The translations under genes were made by a program, and so were the position numbers. This document shows positions 52,339 to 60,352 of a stretch of DNA of 64,000 bases, in pieces. Below the pieces are notes generated by a model that made no database searches, was not told the DNA's origin, and was given only the letters and a program-made list of their open reading frames with translations. The stretch comes from Halobacteriovorax vibrionivorans (GTDB lineage Bacteria; Bdellovibrionota; Bacteriovoracia; Bacteriovoracales; Bacteriovoracaceae): NCBI RefSeq assembly GCF_003346865.1, contig NZ_QDKL01000001.1, forward strand, positions 1-64,000. Direction: 5' to 3'. The number at the start of each line of letters is the position of its first letter. Positions within the stretch are counted from its first letter, which is position 1.

Positions 52339-53145
52339 TTATTCCGTTACTGCTTTTCTTATTTTTAATAGTCTCTCAATTATGGCCCCGGCCTTATCAA
52401 GAGGAAGGCTCGTTGCTGCATCAGACTTTGCTTCATTTGGGTTAGGGTGAACTTCCATAAAGATTCCATCAGCACCAGCGGCGACAGCTGCTTGTGCAAG
52501 AGTTAAAATCTGTTCACGTTTTCCACCTGTTGCCGTCCCTAATCCACCTGGTCTTTGTACACAGTGAGTGGCATCGTGAATAGCACGAACACCAAATGAC
52601 TTCATAATTTGAAAGCTTGCCATATCAACAACAAGATTATTGTAACCAAATGACGTCCCTCTTTCCGTAAGAAGGATCTTATCTTTTGAAAGAAATTCTT
52701 CCGCTTTCGTGACAATATTTCCCGTTTCTTCAGGAGAAAGAAATTGTCCTTTTTTAATCTTCAGTTGAGCATCATGCTTTTTACACGCTTGAGCTCCTGC
52801 AAGAATCATATCTGTTTGGCGACATAGGAATGCTGGGATTTGAATTGTATCCACAACACTTGCCACAGTATCTGCTTGATCCGCTGTATGGAAGTCAGTA
52901 ATCAATTGAACTCCATATTCTTTTTTTACTTTTTCAAGAATCTGAAGACCTTTTTCAAGACCTGGTCCTCTAAAAGAGCTAATTGAAGAACGATTGGCCT
53001 TATCAAAACTTCCCTTATAAGAGAAGTTCACTTGATCCATTACTGGCTTAAGCATCTCTAATAAGCTTCCGCAAACGTCCATACACATTTGTTCTGACTC
53101 GATTACACAAGTCCCCATAAATAAATCAAACTTCTTATTTTCCAT
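52339..53145 (-). CDS. kdsA: 3-deoxy-8-phosphooctulonate synthase (Kdo-8-P synthase)
   Basis: A 268-residue TIM-barrel enzyme: FKGSFDKANRSSISSFRGPG near 42-60, TDFHTADQADTVASVVDTIQIPAFLCRQTD, ERGTSFGYNNLVVDM, DATHCVQRPGG and GIFMEVHPNPNEAKSDAATSL. These are the KdsA blocks. It condenses arabinose-5-phosphate and PEP. It shares an 11-base overlap (ATG-GAA-AAT-AA) with pyrG. Arabinose-5-phosphate isomerase (kdsD) is not in the window. Confidence 0.95.
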   Translation of the reverse strand: MENKKFDLFMGTCVIESEQMCMDVCGSLLEMLKPVMDQVNFSYKGSFDKANRSSISSFRGPGLEKGLQILEKVKKEYGVQLITDFHTADQADTVASVVDTIQIPAFLCRQTDMILAGAQACKKHDAQLKIKKGQFLSPEETGNIVTKAEEFLSKDKILLTERGTSFGYNNLVVDMASFQIMKSFGVRAIHDATHCVQRPGGLGTATGGKREQILTLAQAAVAAGADGIFMEVHPNPNEAKSDAATSLPLDKAGAIIERLLKIRKAVTE

Positions 53146-54739
53146 ACTTATCTGCCTCTTTTATGAATTCACTAAAAATTGGATGGGCCGCATATGGCCT
53201 CGATTTAAACTCAGGGTGATACTGACAAGCAATGAAGAAAGGATGATCCTTAATTTCAATTGTCTCAACAAGATCAAGCTCTGGGTTTCGGCCACTAATA
53301 ATAAGGCCATTCTCTTTTAATTTTTCAACGTAGAAGTTATTAACTTCTAGACGGTGACGGTGTCTTTCTTGAATATTCTTTTGTCCGTAAATCTCTTTTG
53401 TACGGCTTCCTTCAAGTAGTTCACAATCGTAACTTCCAAGGCGCATACTTCCACCTTTTGCTCCGTCACGAGTTTGCCCTTCCATATAATGAACAAGGTG
53501 ATCACCACCAGTGTTGAACTCTTCTGATGTAGCCTCACTTAGGCCACAAATATTTCTAGCATATTCAATGATTGCTAATTGCATCCCTAAACAGATACCA
53601 AAGAAAGGCATCTTATTTTCACGAGCATATTTTATGGCCGCAATCTTTCCTTCAGTTCCTCTTTGTCCAAATCCACCAGGAACAAGAACACCTTGAACAT
53701 CAGAAAGAAGTTTATCGGCACCTTTCTTTTCAATTTCTTCTGAATCAACATAAACAGGAACAAGCTTTAATTGATGAGCAAGAGCTCCGTGCTTAAGTGC
53801 TTCATCAAGAGATTTATAAGATTCAACTAGTTCAGTATATTTTCCAACAATACCAATCTTTACTTCTCTTAACGGGTTATTAAAGTTGTAAACAACCTTT
53901 TCAAGGTCAGCAACTTTTGGTGATGATGACCAAATCCCTAAGATTTGAGTGATCTTTTCATCTAAACCTTGAGCGTGGAAATTTAGAGGAACTTTATAAA
54001 TAGAATCAAGATCTAGTGACTGAAAAACATTCTCTTTAGGAACATTACAGAAAAGAGAAATCTTATCCATAATTGACTCTTCAATTTCTCGATCACTTCG
54101 ACAAATAATTACATGTGGGAATAAACCTTGCGATCTCAATTCTTTAACAGAGTGTTGAGCAGGCTTTGATTTTAACTCTCCCGCAGCATCTAGGTATGGG
54201 ATTAGAACAAGGTGAACAAAGAGAACATTCTCTTGTCCAACATCATGAGCAAATTGTCTAATTGACTCAACATATGGAAGAGATTCAATATCACCAATTG
54301 TTCCACCGATTTCACCAATTAAAATATCTGCATCATCAGCGGCCAAATGAATTCGGCGCTTAATTTCATCAGTAACATGAGGTACGACCTGAACCGTTTT
54401 CCCCAGATACTTCCCTTCTCTTTCCTGTTCAATAACTTTTAAATAGACTTGACCAGTTGTGAAGTTTGACTGCTTTGAAAGAGTTAGTGAAGTAAATCTC
54501 TCATAGTGGCCAAGGTCGAGGTCAGTTTCAGCACCATCATCAGTGACAAAGACTTCACCATGTTGAGTTGGACTCATTGTTCCGGGGTCAACATTAATAT
54601 AAGGATCCATCTTTAGCATATTGATACGAATCCCACGTCTTTCTAAGAGTGATGCAATTGAAGCTGCAGCTAAACCTTTCCCTAGGGAACTAGCAACTCC
54701 ACCTGTAATAAAAATATACTTCTTTTGGCTATTGGCCAT
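53135..54739 (-). CDS. pyrG: CTP synthase
   Basis: A 534-residue enzyme. The amidoligase domain (1-270) opens YIFITGGVASSLGKG and has LKMDPYINVDPGTMSPTQHGEV and GGTIGDIESLPYVE. The class I glutaminase domain has GFGQRGTEG, Cys383 in FFGICLGMQLA, and His/Glu in YHPEFKSRPYAAHP. It makes CTP from UTP with glutamine. CTP is the substrate of KdsB, so placement between kdsB and kdsA is functionally logical. It overlaps kdsB by 11 bases. Confidence 0.97.
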   Translation of the reverse strand: MANSQKKYIFITGGVASSLGKGLAAASIASLLERRGIRINMLKMDPYINVDPGTMSPTQHGEVFVTDDGAETDLDLGHYERFTSLTLSKQSNFTTGQVYLKVIEQEREGKYLGKTVQVVPHVTDEIKRRIHLAADDADILIGEIGGTIGDIESLPYVESIRQFAHDVGQENVLFVHLVLIPYLDAAGELKSKPAQHSVKELRSQGLFPHVIICRSDREIEESIMDKISLFCNVPKENVFQSLDLDSIYKVPLNFHAQGLDEKITQILGIWSSSPKVADLEKVVYNFNNPLREVKIGIVGKYTELVESYKSLDEALKHGALAHQLKLVPVYVDSEEIEKKGADKLLSDVQGVLVPGGFGQRGTEGKIAAIKYARENKMPFFGICLGMQLAIIEYARNICGLSEATSEEFNTGGDHLVHYMEGQTRDGAKGGSMRLGSYDCELLEGSRTKEIYGQKNIQERHRHRLEVNNFYVEKLKENGLIISGRNPELDLVETIEIKDHPFFIACQYHPEFKSRPYAAHPIFSEFIKEADKYGK

Positions 54740-55493
54740 TAATTACTCCCTCCACAAATGGAATATCTTCTGGAGTATCAACTCCACATAATGTCATATC
54801 TGTTATGGCCGCCCCAATAGTGTGCCCATTATCTAGTAGGCGTAATTGTTCAAGGCATTCAATTCTTTCGTTTGTTGACTCACCTAGAGAACAAAAGCTC
54901 TTTAAAACTTCTGGTCTGAATGAATAAATCCCAATATGCAGATACCAATTTAGGCCTGCTTGTTTTTGACGATTAAAAGGATGAGGACTACGAGTAAAGT
55001 AGTGGCAAATATTCTTCTCTTTTGAGAAGACGGCCTTCACTTTATTTGGATTCAAATAATCTTCGTGATCGTTATCAATGGACATCTCTTTGATCACAGT
55101 TGCCACGTCAAAGTTTTGTCCGTGATGAATCTCTATCAAGTTCTTTAAAAGGTCTGCTTTAATGAGCGGCTCATCACCTTGGACATTAATAACAAAATCA
55201 AATTTTTCATCTTTAAAAAAGCGCTCATAAGCGAGATAGATTCTCTCACTTCCGGAAGGAACATCATCGTCTACTCGAACAACATTACGTCCGCTTTCTT
55301 TTAACATTTTTTCAATATCATCATTATCCGTTACGACACAAACCTTAGAACCTGGAAATACATCTGCAATAGGAGCACATCCATCGTATACATGAGAGAC
55401 CATGGCCTTACCATTGATCTGTGCAAGTGGTTTTCCGGGGAAGCGAGTCGAGGCGAATCTTGATGGTATTAATACCAAAGCTTTTAAGTTCAT
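54729..55493 (-). CDS. kdsB: CMP-Kdo synthetase (3-deoxy-manno-octulosonate cytidylyltransferase)
   Basis: A 254-residue cytidylyltransferase: LIPSRFASTRFPGKPLAQINGKAM, VVTDNDDI, SGSERIYLA, VINVQGDEPLI, NPNKVKAVFS and HIGIYSFRPE. All are KdsB blocks; it activates Kdo with CTP for LPS inner-core synthesis. It is first in the kdsB-pyrG-kdsA-kdsC-DUF493-gpsA operon and is read from the minus-strand promoter at 55515-55543. Confidence 0.95.
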   Translation of the reverse strand: MNLKALVLIPSRFASTRFPGKPLAQINGKAMVSHVYDGCAPIADVFPGSKVCVVTDNDDIEKMLKESGRNVVRVDDDVPSGSERIYLAYERFFKDEKFDFVINVQGDEPLIKADLLKNLIEIHHGQNFDVATVIKEMSIDNDHEDYLNPNKVKAVFSKEKNICHYFTRSPHPFNRQKQAGLNWYLHIGIYSFRPEVLKSFCSLGESTNERIECLEQLRLLDNGHTIGAAITDMTLCGVDTPEDIPFVEGVINGQ

Positions 55494-55514
55494 TATTTAC
55501 CTTTTTGACAGTAA

Positions 55515-55543
55515 ATATTATCAAAACTTAAGGGCCGTTGCAA
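55515..55543 (-). promoter_or_regulatory. Promoter of the kds-pyrG operon
   Basis: On the minus strand TTGCAA, 17-base spacer, TAATAT; predicted start near 55508, 15 bases before the kdsB ATG. Confidence 0.65.
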
Positions 55544-55547
55544 AGTG

Positions 55548-55556
55548 TGATATTAT
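55548..55556 (+). promoter_or_regulatory. Extended -10 promoter of the 55563 gene
   Basis: TG-A-TATTAT. The start point seven bases after the box coincides with the ATG at 55563, giving a leaderless mRNA; no ribosome binding site is present. It overlaps the -35 region of the divergent kds operon, so the two promoters may compete. Confidence 0.5.
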
Positions 55557-55562
55557 AAATCT

Positions 55563-55931
55563 ATGAAATACTTCAAGTTTGCGCAAGACGCCATTCTTCC
55601 CTTCATTTTATTGAGTTCCATGATTTTTGTTGCCAATACAATGGCCCAAAGTGTTTCAGAATCTATTATTACTGATCCATCAATTTCGAGAAGATGTGAC
55701 GACCTAATGCAACAAAGACAGGATAAGGTTCAACATCGCCAAAGATTACTCTTTCTCTTGGATCGCAATAAGAATCTGCTTAAGGATGCACCAGATAATA
55801 AAGTTTCCATTGCAAAGAAGCTGCGTGCCAATCAATACAAAGTCATTCAAGAATTAAAGATCACCAATCTGAAAGTCATTAAACTTGAGGAACAAATCGT
55901 TCGTCGTGGCTGCCCTGGCCTGACACTCTAA
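55563..55931 (+). CDS. Exported helical protein of unknown function
   Basis: A 122-residue protein with a signal peptide or anchor (about 11-28, LPFILLSSMIFVANTMAQ). The mature part is a Lys/Gln/Arg-rich helix, likely coiled coil (DDLMQQRQDKVQHRQRLLFLLD...KVIKLEEQIV), ending in RRGCPGLTL. A pair of cysteines (RRCDDL and RRGCPG) could form a disulfide. It lies 93 bases before a TolC-family gene and is probably in the same envelope module. No family recognised. Confidence 0.65.
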   Translation: MKYFKFAQDAILPFILLSSMIFVANTMAQSVSESIITDPSISRRCDDLMQQRQDKVQHRQRLLFLLDRNKNLLKDAPDNKVSIAKKLRANQYKVIQELKITNLKVIKLEEQIVRRGCPGLTL

Positions 55932-56024
55932 ATAACCTTAAAATTTGCCATCTCGAGTCATGCAAGACATAATTTTCATGCACACATTATAAAGTTTTAT
56001 TTATATTTGAGAGGGATTTCTTAT

Positions 56025-57473
56025 ATGACACGTTCTTTAGGCATTATTATCGCCTTTTGCTTGCTCTATACCAATAATTTACATGCTATAGATGATGAAC
56101 AATCTCCAGAGATTTTCATACAAGAGGCAAATGACTCAACCACAACACAAACCTATCGCCCACTCGATTTCGGAACAGTCATTGAGCAAGGGATGAGAAA
56201 ATACCAGGCCAATATTATTCGACGTAAGAATATTGAGATCTCAAAGAATAAGTTAAAAGATGTAAAAGAATCTTTTTGGACACCAAATCCAAAGATTACT
56301 CTTCAGTTAAACCCACAACGAATTGGAACTCTTAAGACAGGAAGTGAAAGTGCAAGTCGCATAACCAAAGATGCAAGTGGTGCCCTGGCCTTAGAATTGG
56401 GAGAATACACTCTATTTAACTGGGGAAAGGATTACTTAAACTTTAAAAATGAAAAAGAATCACTTGAAAGAGAGATACAAAGAGACAAGGAAGACCTACG
56501 TGAATTCAAACAGGAGCTTGTTCGCCAATATGTTGAACTCATTCACGCAAAAGACTTGAAGGTCATAACTCGTCAGTACCTACAAAGTGCAACGCTTGTG
56601 TATCGTCTTAACCGTGAGAAAGTCCTACAAAAGAAGATCACAAAACATGAATACTACCAAGCACGCTCTGAATACTTAAGGGCCCAAGAGCATTACACAA
56701 GAGCAAAAACTAACGAAGCGATTCAAAATGAAAATATGGCAAAGCTGTTAGACGATGCTCCAGGAACTCTATATCTGATAAAAGATGATTATGAGTATTC
56801 AAAAACGACTTATAATCGCGAGAATGCCATGGCAACGGCCAGAAAGTTTTCTCCTTTTATTCTTGATCGCCAAGTGGATTCAAATATAAAAGCAAGAGAA
56901 TATGAAATCGCTTTAAGAGATAATCTTCCCCTACCAAAGATTTCAGTAAATTTTGGAACTTATGCTCACGGCTTCAGTGGTTCAAATGTCGGGACAGATT
57001 ACTATACAAGCTCTGCCGGTGATTCCAATATTGATCTTGTTGCTAGCTTAAACGCGAGTTGGACCTTATTTGGTGATGGTGGACTATTTAACCGTAGAAA
57101 AGTTGCCAATGCCAGACTAGAAAAAGAGAAGGCCGTATATAACTTAAGCCTTACAAGAAGAAAGGTTGAAGAGGCCATCGTTAATATCTTCAATTTTCTA
57201 AACTCAACAGTAGAGCAATTAGAGATTATAAAAAGCCGTAATGATTCTCTTAAAAAGAGAATGGATACAGCACTAAATCAATATTCAAAAAGAAAGACTC
57301 GTTTTCTGGAATATCAAATGGCCATGGAAGATTACTATGAATCACTAAATCGTGAGTCTATTCTTAAGTATCAATATCTTGTTAAAAGAATTGAACTTGC
57401 ACAGATCATCGGAGTTGAAAACCTACCGGACCAAACATTTGATAAGGCCATCGTTAAAGGTGGAGGTCGATAA
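56025..57473 (+). CDS. TolC family outer-membrane protein
   Basis: A 482-residue protein. I start at ATG 56025 (GAGAGGGA upstream) rather than the in-frame TTG at 56007. Signal peptide about 1-21. Outer-membrane efflux repeat patterns: KNIEISKNKLKDVKESFWTPNPKITLQ near 60-90 and YSKRKTRFLEYQMAMEDYYESL near 430. No adaptor or pump gene is adjacent, so it is an orphan duct or serves a transporter elsewhere. It shares a TAATG stop/start with the next gene. Confidence 0.85.
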   Translation: MTRSLGIIIAFCLLYTNNLHAIDDEQSPEIFIQEANDSTTTQTYRPLDFGTVIEQGMRKYQANIIRRKNIEISKNKLKDVKESFWTPNPKITLQLNPQRIGTLKTGSESASRITKDASGALALELGEYTLFNWGKDYLNFKNEKESLEREIQRDKEDLREFKQELVRQYVELIHAKDLKVITRQYLQSATLVYRLNREKVLQKKITKHEYYQARSEYLRAQEHYTRAKTNEAIQNENMAKLLDDAPGTLYLIKDDYEYSKTTYNRENAMATARKFSPFILDRQVDSNIKAREYEIALRDNLPLPKISVNFGTYAHGFSGSNVGTDYYTSSAGDSNIDLVASLNASWTLFGDGGLFNRRKVANARLEKEKAVYNLSLTRRKVEEAIVNIFNFLNSTVEQLEIIKSRNDSLKKRMDTALNQYSKRKTRFLEYQMAMEDYYESLNRESILKYQYLVKRIELAQIIGVENLPDQTFDKAIVKGGGR

Positions 57474-58111
57474 TGAAAAAATTACTAATTATTTTATCTT
57501 CATTTCTTTTATCTAATACGCCCTTTGCTCAAGGACTTTCACAATTTTCAGACATAAAGATTGTTGAAGAGGATTATGGATATGAATTGGAATCCTATAA
57601 TGCAAAGGATGATAACTTTTCACTAGAAGTTAGCTTTGGTGCTATTACTAATATGAGTGAATTCTCTAGCACAAATACAATTAGTGGAACCCTTACTTTT
57701 TATTCATCAGATCTATCCTACACCCTATATGGGGCCCTCAACACACTAGACGTGGCAGCGGTGACTTCTTTTGATAATATTGATGCAAGTTTAAATACCT
57801 ACTCTATTGGTGCAGGCTTAAGCCGTCGATCAATTCTTATAAATGACTTCATCAATATTAACTCTATTTACGATGAGATTCAGACTAATATCACTTATAA
57901 TTTAGCTGATAGTGAAGCGTTTGGTGTTGATCTAGCAGGGCTTGGTTTTAACGCAGGATATGGATTAATCTGGCGAGCATCTGGAGGAGTCCACTTCTCT
58001 CTTCGCTTCATTTATAACTTAATGGCACTTAAGAGTTCAGATGACACAACACCAGTTGAAACAACTGCAAGCTGGGTTAGCGCACAAGCAGGACTTGGTT
58101 TTATATTTTAG
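57473..58111 (+). CDS. Exported beta-barrel-like protein of unknown function
   Basis: A 212-residue protein with a signal peptide (1-19, ending PFAQ). The mature part alternates hydrophobic strands and loops and ends in a Phe (QAGLGFIF), the C-terminal mark of outer-membrane beta-barrels. GGAGGT precedes the start. It is translationally coupled to the TolC-like protein. A structural partner of that TolC is possible; no family recognised. Confidence 0.65.
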   Translation: MKKLLIILSSFLLSNTPFAQGLSQFSDIKIVEEDYGYELESYNAKDDNFSLEVSFGAITNMSEFSSTNTISGTLTFYSSDLSYTLYGALNTLDVAAVTSFDNIDASLNTYSIGAGLSRRSILINDFININSIYDEIQTNITYNLADSEAFGVDLAGLGFNAGYGLIWRASGGVHFSLRFIYNLMALKSSDDTTPVETTASWVSAQAGLGFIF

Positions 58112-58120
58112 GGAATAAAT

Positions 58121-59407
58121 ATGATTGAAAGATATAACAAAGCAGAAATTAGTGAAATTTGGACAGACCAATTTAAATTTGAGAAATTCCTCGAAGTTGA
58201 AAAGGCCCTTGTCGTCGCACTTGAAGAAGCAGGACTAATTGAAAATAAGTTCTCCAATAAACTCAATACTGTTTCTGTCAGTCCAGAGAGAATCAAAGAA
58301 ATAGAAAAAGAAACACGCCATGACGTTATTGCTTTTTGTACTTCAATCACAGAACAACTAGAAACCAATGAAGGAAAGTTTTTTCACTACGGTGTGACTT
58401 CTTCAGACGTAATCGATACAGCACTAACTCTTCAAATAAAAGAAACTCTAGAACGTACTTTCCCTATTTTCGAAAAGCTTCTTAAGTCCCTTGAAGACAA
58501 GTCCCTAGAGTATCAAGACACAATATGCATTGGCCGCTCACATGGGATTTTTGCTGAGCCAATGAGCTTTGGGCAAAAATTAAGAGGTCACTATTGTGAA
58601 TTTAAGAGAAGATTCAATGACCTCAAAGACTTCTACAATAATGAACTTACTGGTCAAATTTCAGGAGCAGTTGGAAATTACACGATCATTACTCCTGAAA
58701 TTGAAAAGCGTGTTCTATCACAACTTGATCTTCAAGTAGAATCTGTATCAACACAGGTTATCCCAAGGGATCGACATGCAAAATTGACATCTATTATCTC
58801 ACTATTTGGTTGCGCTCTAGAAAGACTTTGTATTGAAATTCGCCATCTTCAACACTCTGATGTTGCCGAAGTTTTTGAAGGCTTTAAAAAAGGACAAAAA
58901 GGTTCTTCTACAATGCCACACAAAAAGAACCCAATCTCTAGCGAAAACCTAACAGGAATGGCCAGAATGCTTCGCTCTTATCAGCAAATTGCCATGGATA
59001 ACACTCTCCTATGGCACGAAAGAGATATTAGCCACTCAAGCTCAGAAAGATTTTATTTACCAGATATGTTTGGAATACTCTTCTACTCTATAGAGAGAAT
59101 GACTAGTACAATTGAAGATCTTGTTGTGGATAAAGAGGCCATGCTTTCAAAAGTAACTGCAAACTTCAAACACCTATCAAGCTTTGTGCTTCACAAGTTA
59201 ATTGAGGTCTCAAATAATACTCGTGAGGATCTTTATCGCGTAGTTCAGAGTGCTTCGTTTGAAAGCAAAGACCGAAATGGTTTCTTTGAGTACCTAGAAA
59301 AGAACTTAGATGATAAGTCAGACAAAGAGCTTATTAAAAGTCTAGCTGGACTAAATGATCTAGAAATCTATGGTGCTCACACGAAAGAAGTTTTCCAACG
59401 CTGTTAA
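58121..59407 (+). CDS. purB: Adenylosuccinate lyase
   Basis: A 428-residue enzyme of the fumarase/aspartase superfamily: RHDVIAFCTSITEQL, HYGVTSSDVIDTAL, IGRSHGIFAEP (catalytic His), SGAVGN, QVIPRDRHAKL, and the signature GQKGSSTMPHKKNPISSEN with the catalytic Ser/Lys region. It acts twice in purine synthesis (SAICAR to AICAR, adenylosuccinate to AMP). AGGGAA precedes the ATG. It is convergent with cdd, sharing TTAA. Confidence 0.94.
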   Translation: MIERYNKAEISEIWTDQFKFEKFLEVEKALVVALEEAGLIENKFSNKLNTVSVSPERIKEIEKETRHDVIAFCTSITEQLETNEGKFFHYGVTSSDVIDTALTLQIKETLERTFPIFEKLLKSLEDKSLEYQDTICIGRSHGIFAEPMSFGQKLRGHYCEFKRRFNDLKDFYNNELTGQISGAVGNYTIITPEIEKRVLSQLDLQVESVSTQVIPRDRHAKLTSIISLFGCALERLCIEIRHLQHSDVAEVFEGFKKGQKGSSTMPHKKNPISSENLTGMARMLRSYQQIAMDNTLLWHERDISHSSSERFYLPDMFGILFYSIERMTSTIEDLVVDKEAMLSKVTANFKHLSSFVLHKLIEVSNNTREDLYRVVQSASFESKDRNGFFEYLEKNLDDKSDKELIKSLAGLNDLEIYGAHTKEVFQRC

Positions 59408-59826
59408 ACTGTAAACTCAGTAAACGGATGTGGTAGCAGTTCTTTAAAAAGAACTTCTTTAGTGATGCCTTTTAGGTTTCCAAGATAAATTGGAAAGTCA
59501 GGGCCAACAAACTCAGACAATACCTGAAGACAAAAAGCACATGGAACTGCAGGCTCTTCTTGGTCGGTTACAACGACAATATATTCGAATTTTTTCTTGC
59601 CGTGATTGGCAACACTTGAAAGGATGCTTCCTCTTTCAGCACAAATTGTTCCACCATAACTTGCATTCTCAACATTACAGCCAGGTATACATTGATCAAC
59701 GCCTTCAATTTTTAAGGCCGAGCCAACTTGAAATTTTGAATATGGAGCATGAGCTTGACTTCTTGCCTTTAGGGCAACATCGTAAGCTTCTTTAAATTTT
59801 TCTGTAAGTTCTTCATTAATTTTCAT
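59404..59826 (-). CDS. cdd: Cytidine deaminase
   Basis: A 140-residue zinc deaminase: PYSKFQVGSALK near the start, GCNVENASYGGTICAERGSI (Cys-Ala-Glu zinc/proton shuttle) and PCAFCLQVLSEF (two zinc Cys). The size matches the small tetrameric Cdd. It converts cytidine and deoxycytidine to uridine species in salvage. Convergent with purB. Upstream lies the terminator of the decayed dehydrogenase gene. Confidence 0.93.
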   Translation of the reverse strand: MKINEELTEKFKEAYDVALKARSQAHAPYSKFQVGSALKIEGVDQCIPGCNVENASYGGTICAERGSILSSVANHGKKKFEYIVVVTDQEEPAVPCAFCLQVLSEFVGPDFPIYLGNLKGITKEVLFKELLPHPFTEFTV

Positions 59827-59842
59827 AGTTTCATTATAAACG

Positions 59843-59873
59843 AAAAAGGAAAGAGCACAATATTTGTGCTCTT
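59843..59873 (-). terminator. Intrinsic terminator of the dehydrogenase remnant
   Basis: On the minus strand AAGAGCACAA/TTGTGCTCTT stem with loop ATA, then TCCTTTTT. It follows the stop of the 59891 remnant, as in an intact gene. Confidence 0.8.
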
Positions 59874-59890
59874 TTTATTCAATTTATGGG

Positions 59891-60178
59891 TTATTCACTG
59901 TAATTTAAGACAACTTTACCTAGTAATTGGTCATTTTCCACCATTCGATGGGCATATGCTAACGACTCTTCATCAATGATGCCAAGATTAGCTGTTAAGA
60001 GAGACTCAAATGCACCAGCATCGATAAGCTCAGCTATCTCCTTTAACCTCTCCCCTTGATTTTCAAGAGAAGAACACTGACTCTCACCACAAAAAATAAA
60101 GTCCTGCTCAAAGCTTAAACGAGAATCAAAATACTTCATTACTTCATTCACATGCTGTGAAGAGATATCCCTATTTGG
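59891..60178 (-). pseudogene. C-terminal remnant of a zinc-type alcohol dehydrogenase
   Basis: About 95 codons remain open on the minus strand from 60178 (in-frame stop TGA at 60179-60181). The tail reads LKEIAELIDAGAFESLLTAN then LAYAHRMVENDQLLGKVVLNY, closely matching the C-terminal end of zinc-binding alcohol dehydrogenase-like oxidoreductases (medium-chain dehydrogenase family, about 340 residues), typically ADxIDAGxIxTT...LxxAHxxxESGxxxGKIVL. The Rossmann and zinc domains are missing. A GTG at 60151 could open an 86-codon frame, but with no function expected. The downstream terminator survives. Confidence 0.75.
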
Positions 60179-60352
60179 TCAATAAATTGTTAAGAATTGC
60201 CAATTATTAAATAATATTTGTGATGCTTTGAACGAGATCAAAAACTACTGATAAGTAATTAAAGTTTAACGACTTCTTAAAGGATAATGACTTTAAATAA
60301 TGCATCAAGTAATATATGATTTAGCCTTATATCATTTAAAACAGGAAGAGAG

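Noticed and set aside
60151..60151. GTG start for an 86-residue functional gene
   Set aside because: The protein is only the tail of a known oxidoreductase family and the homologous frame continues upstream to a stop.
60228..60256. TTGAAC-N17-ATAAGT as SulP promoter
   Set aside because: The -10 is weak and about 97 bases separate it from the gene; not enough support.
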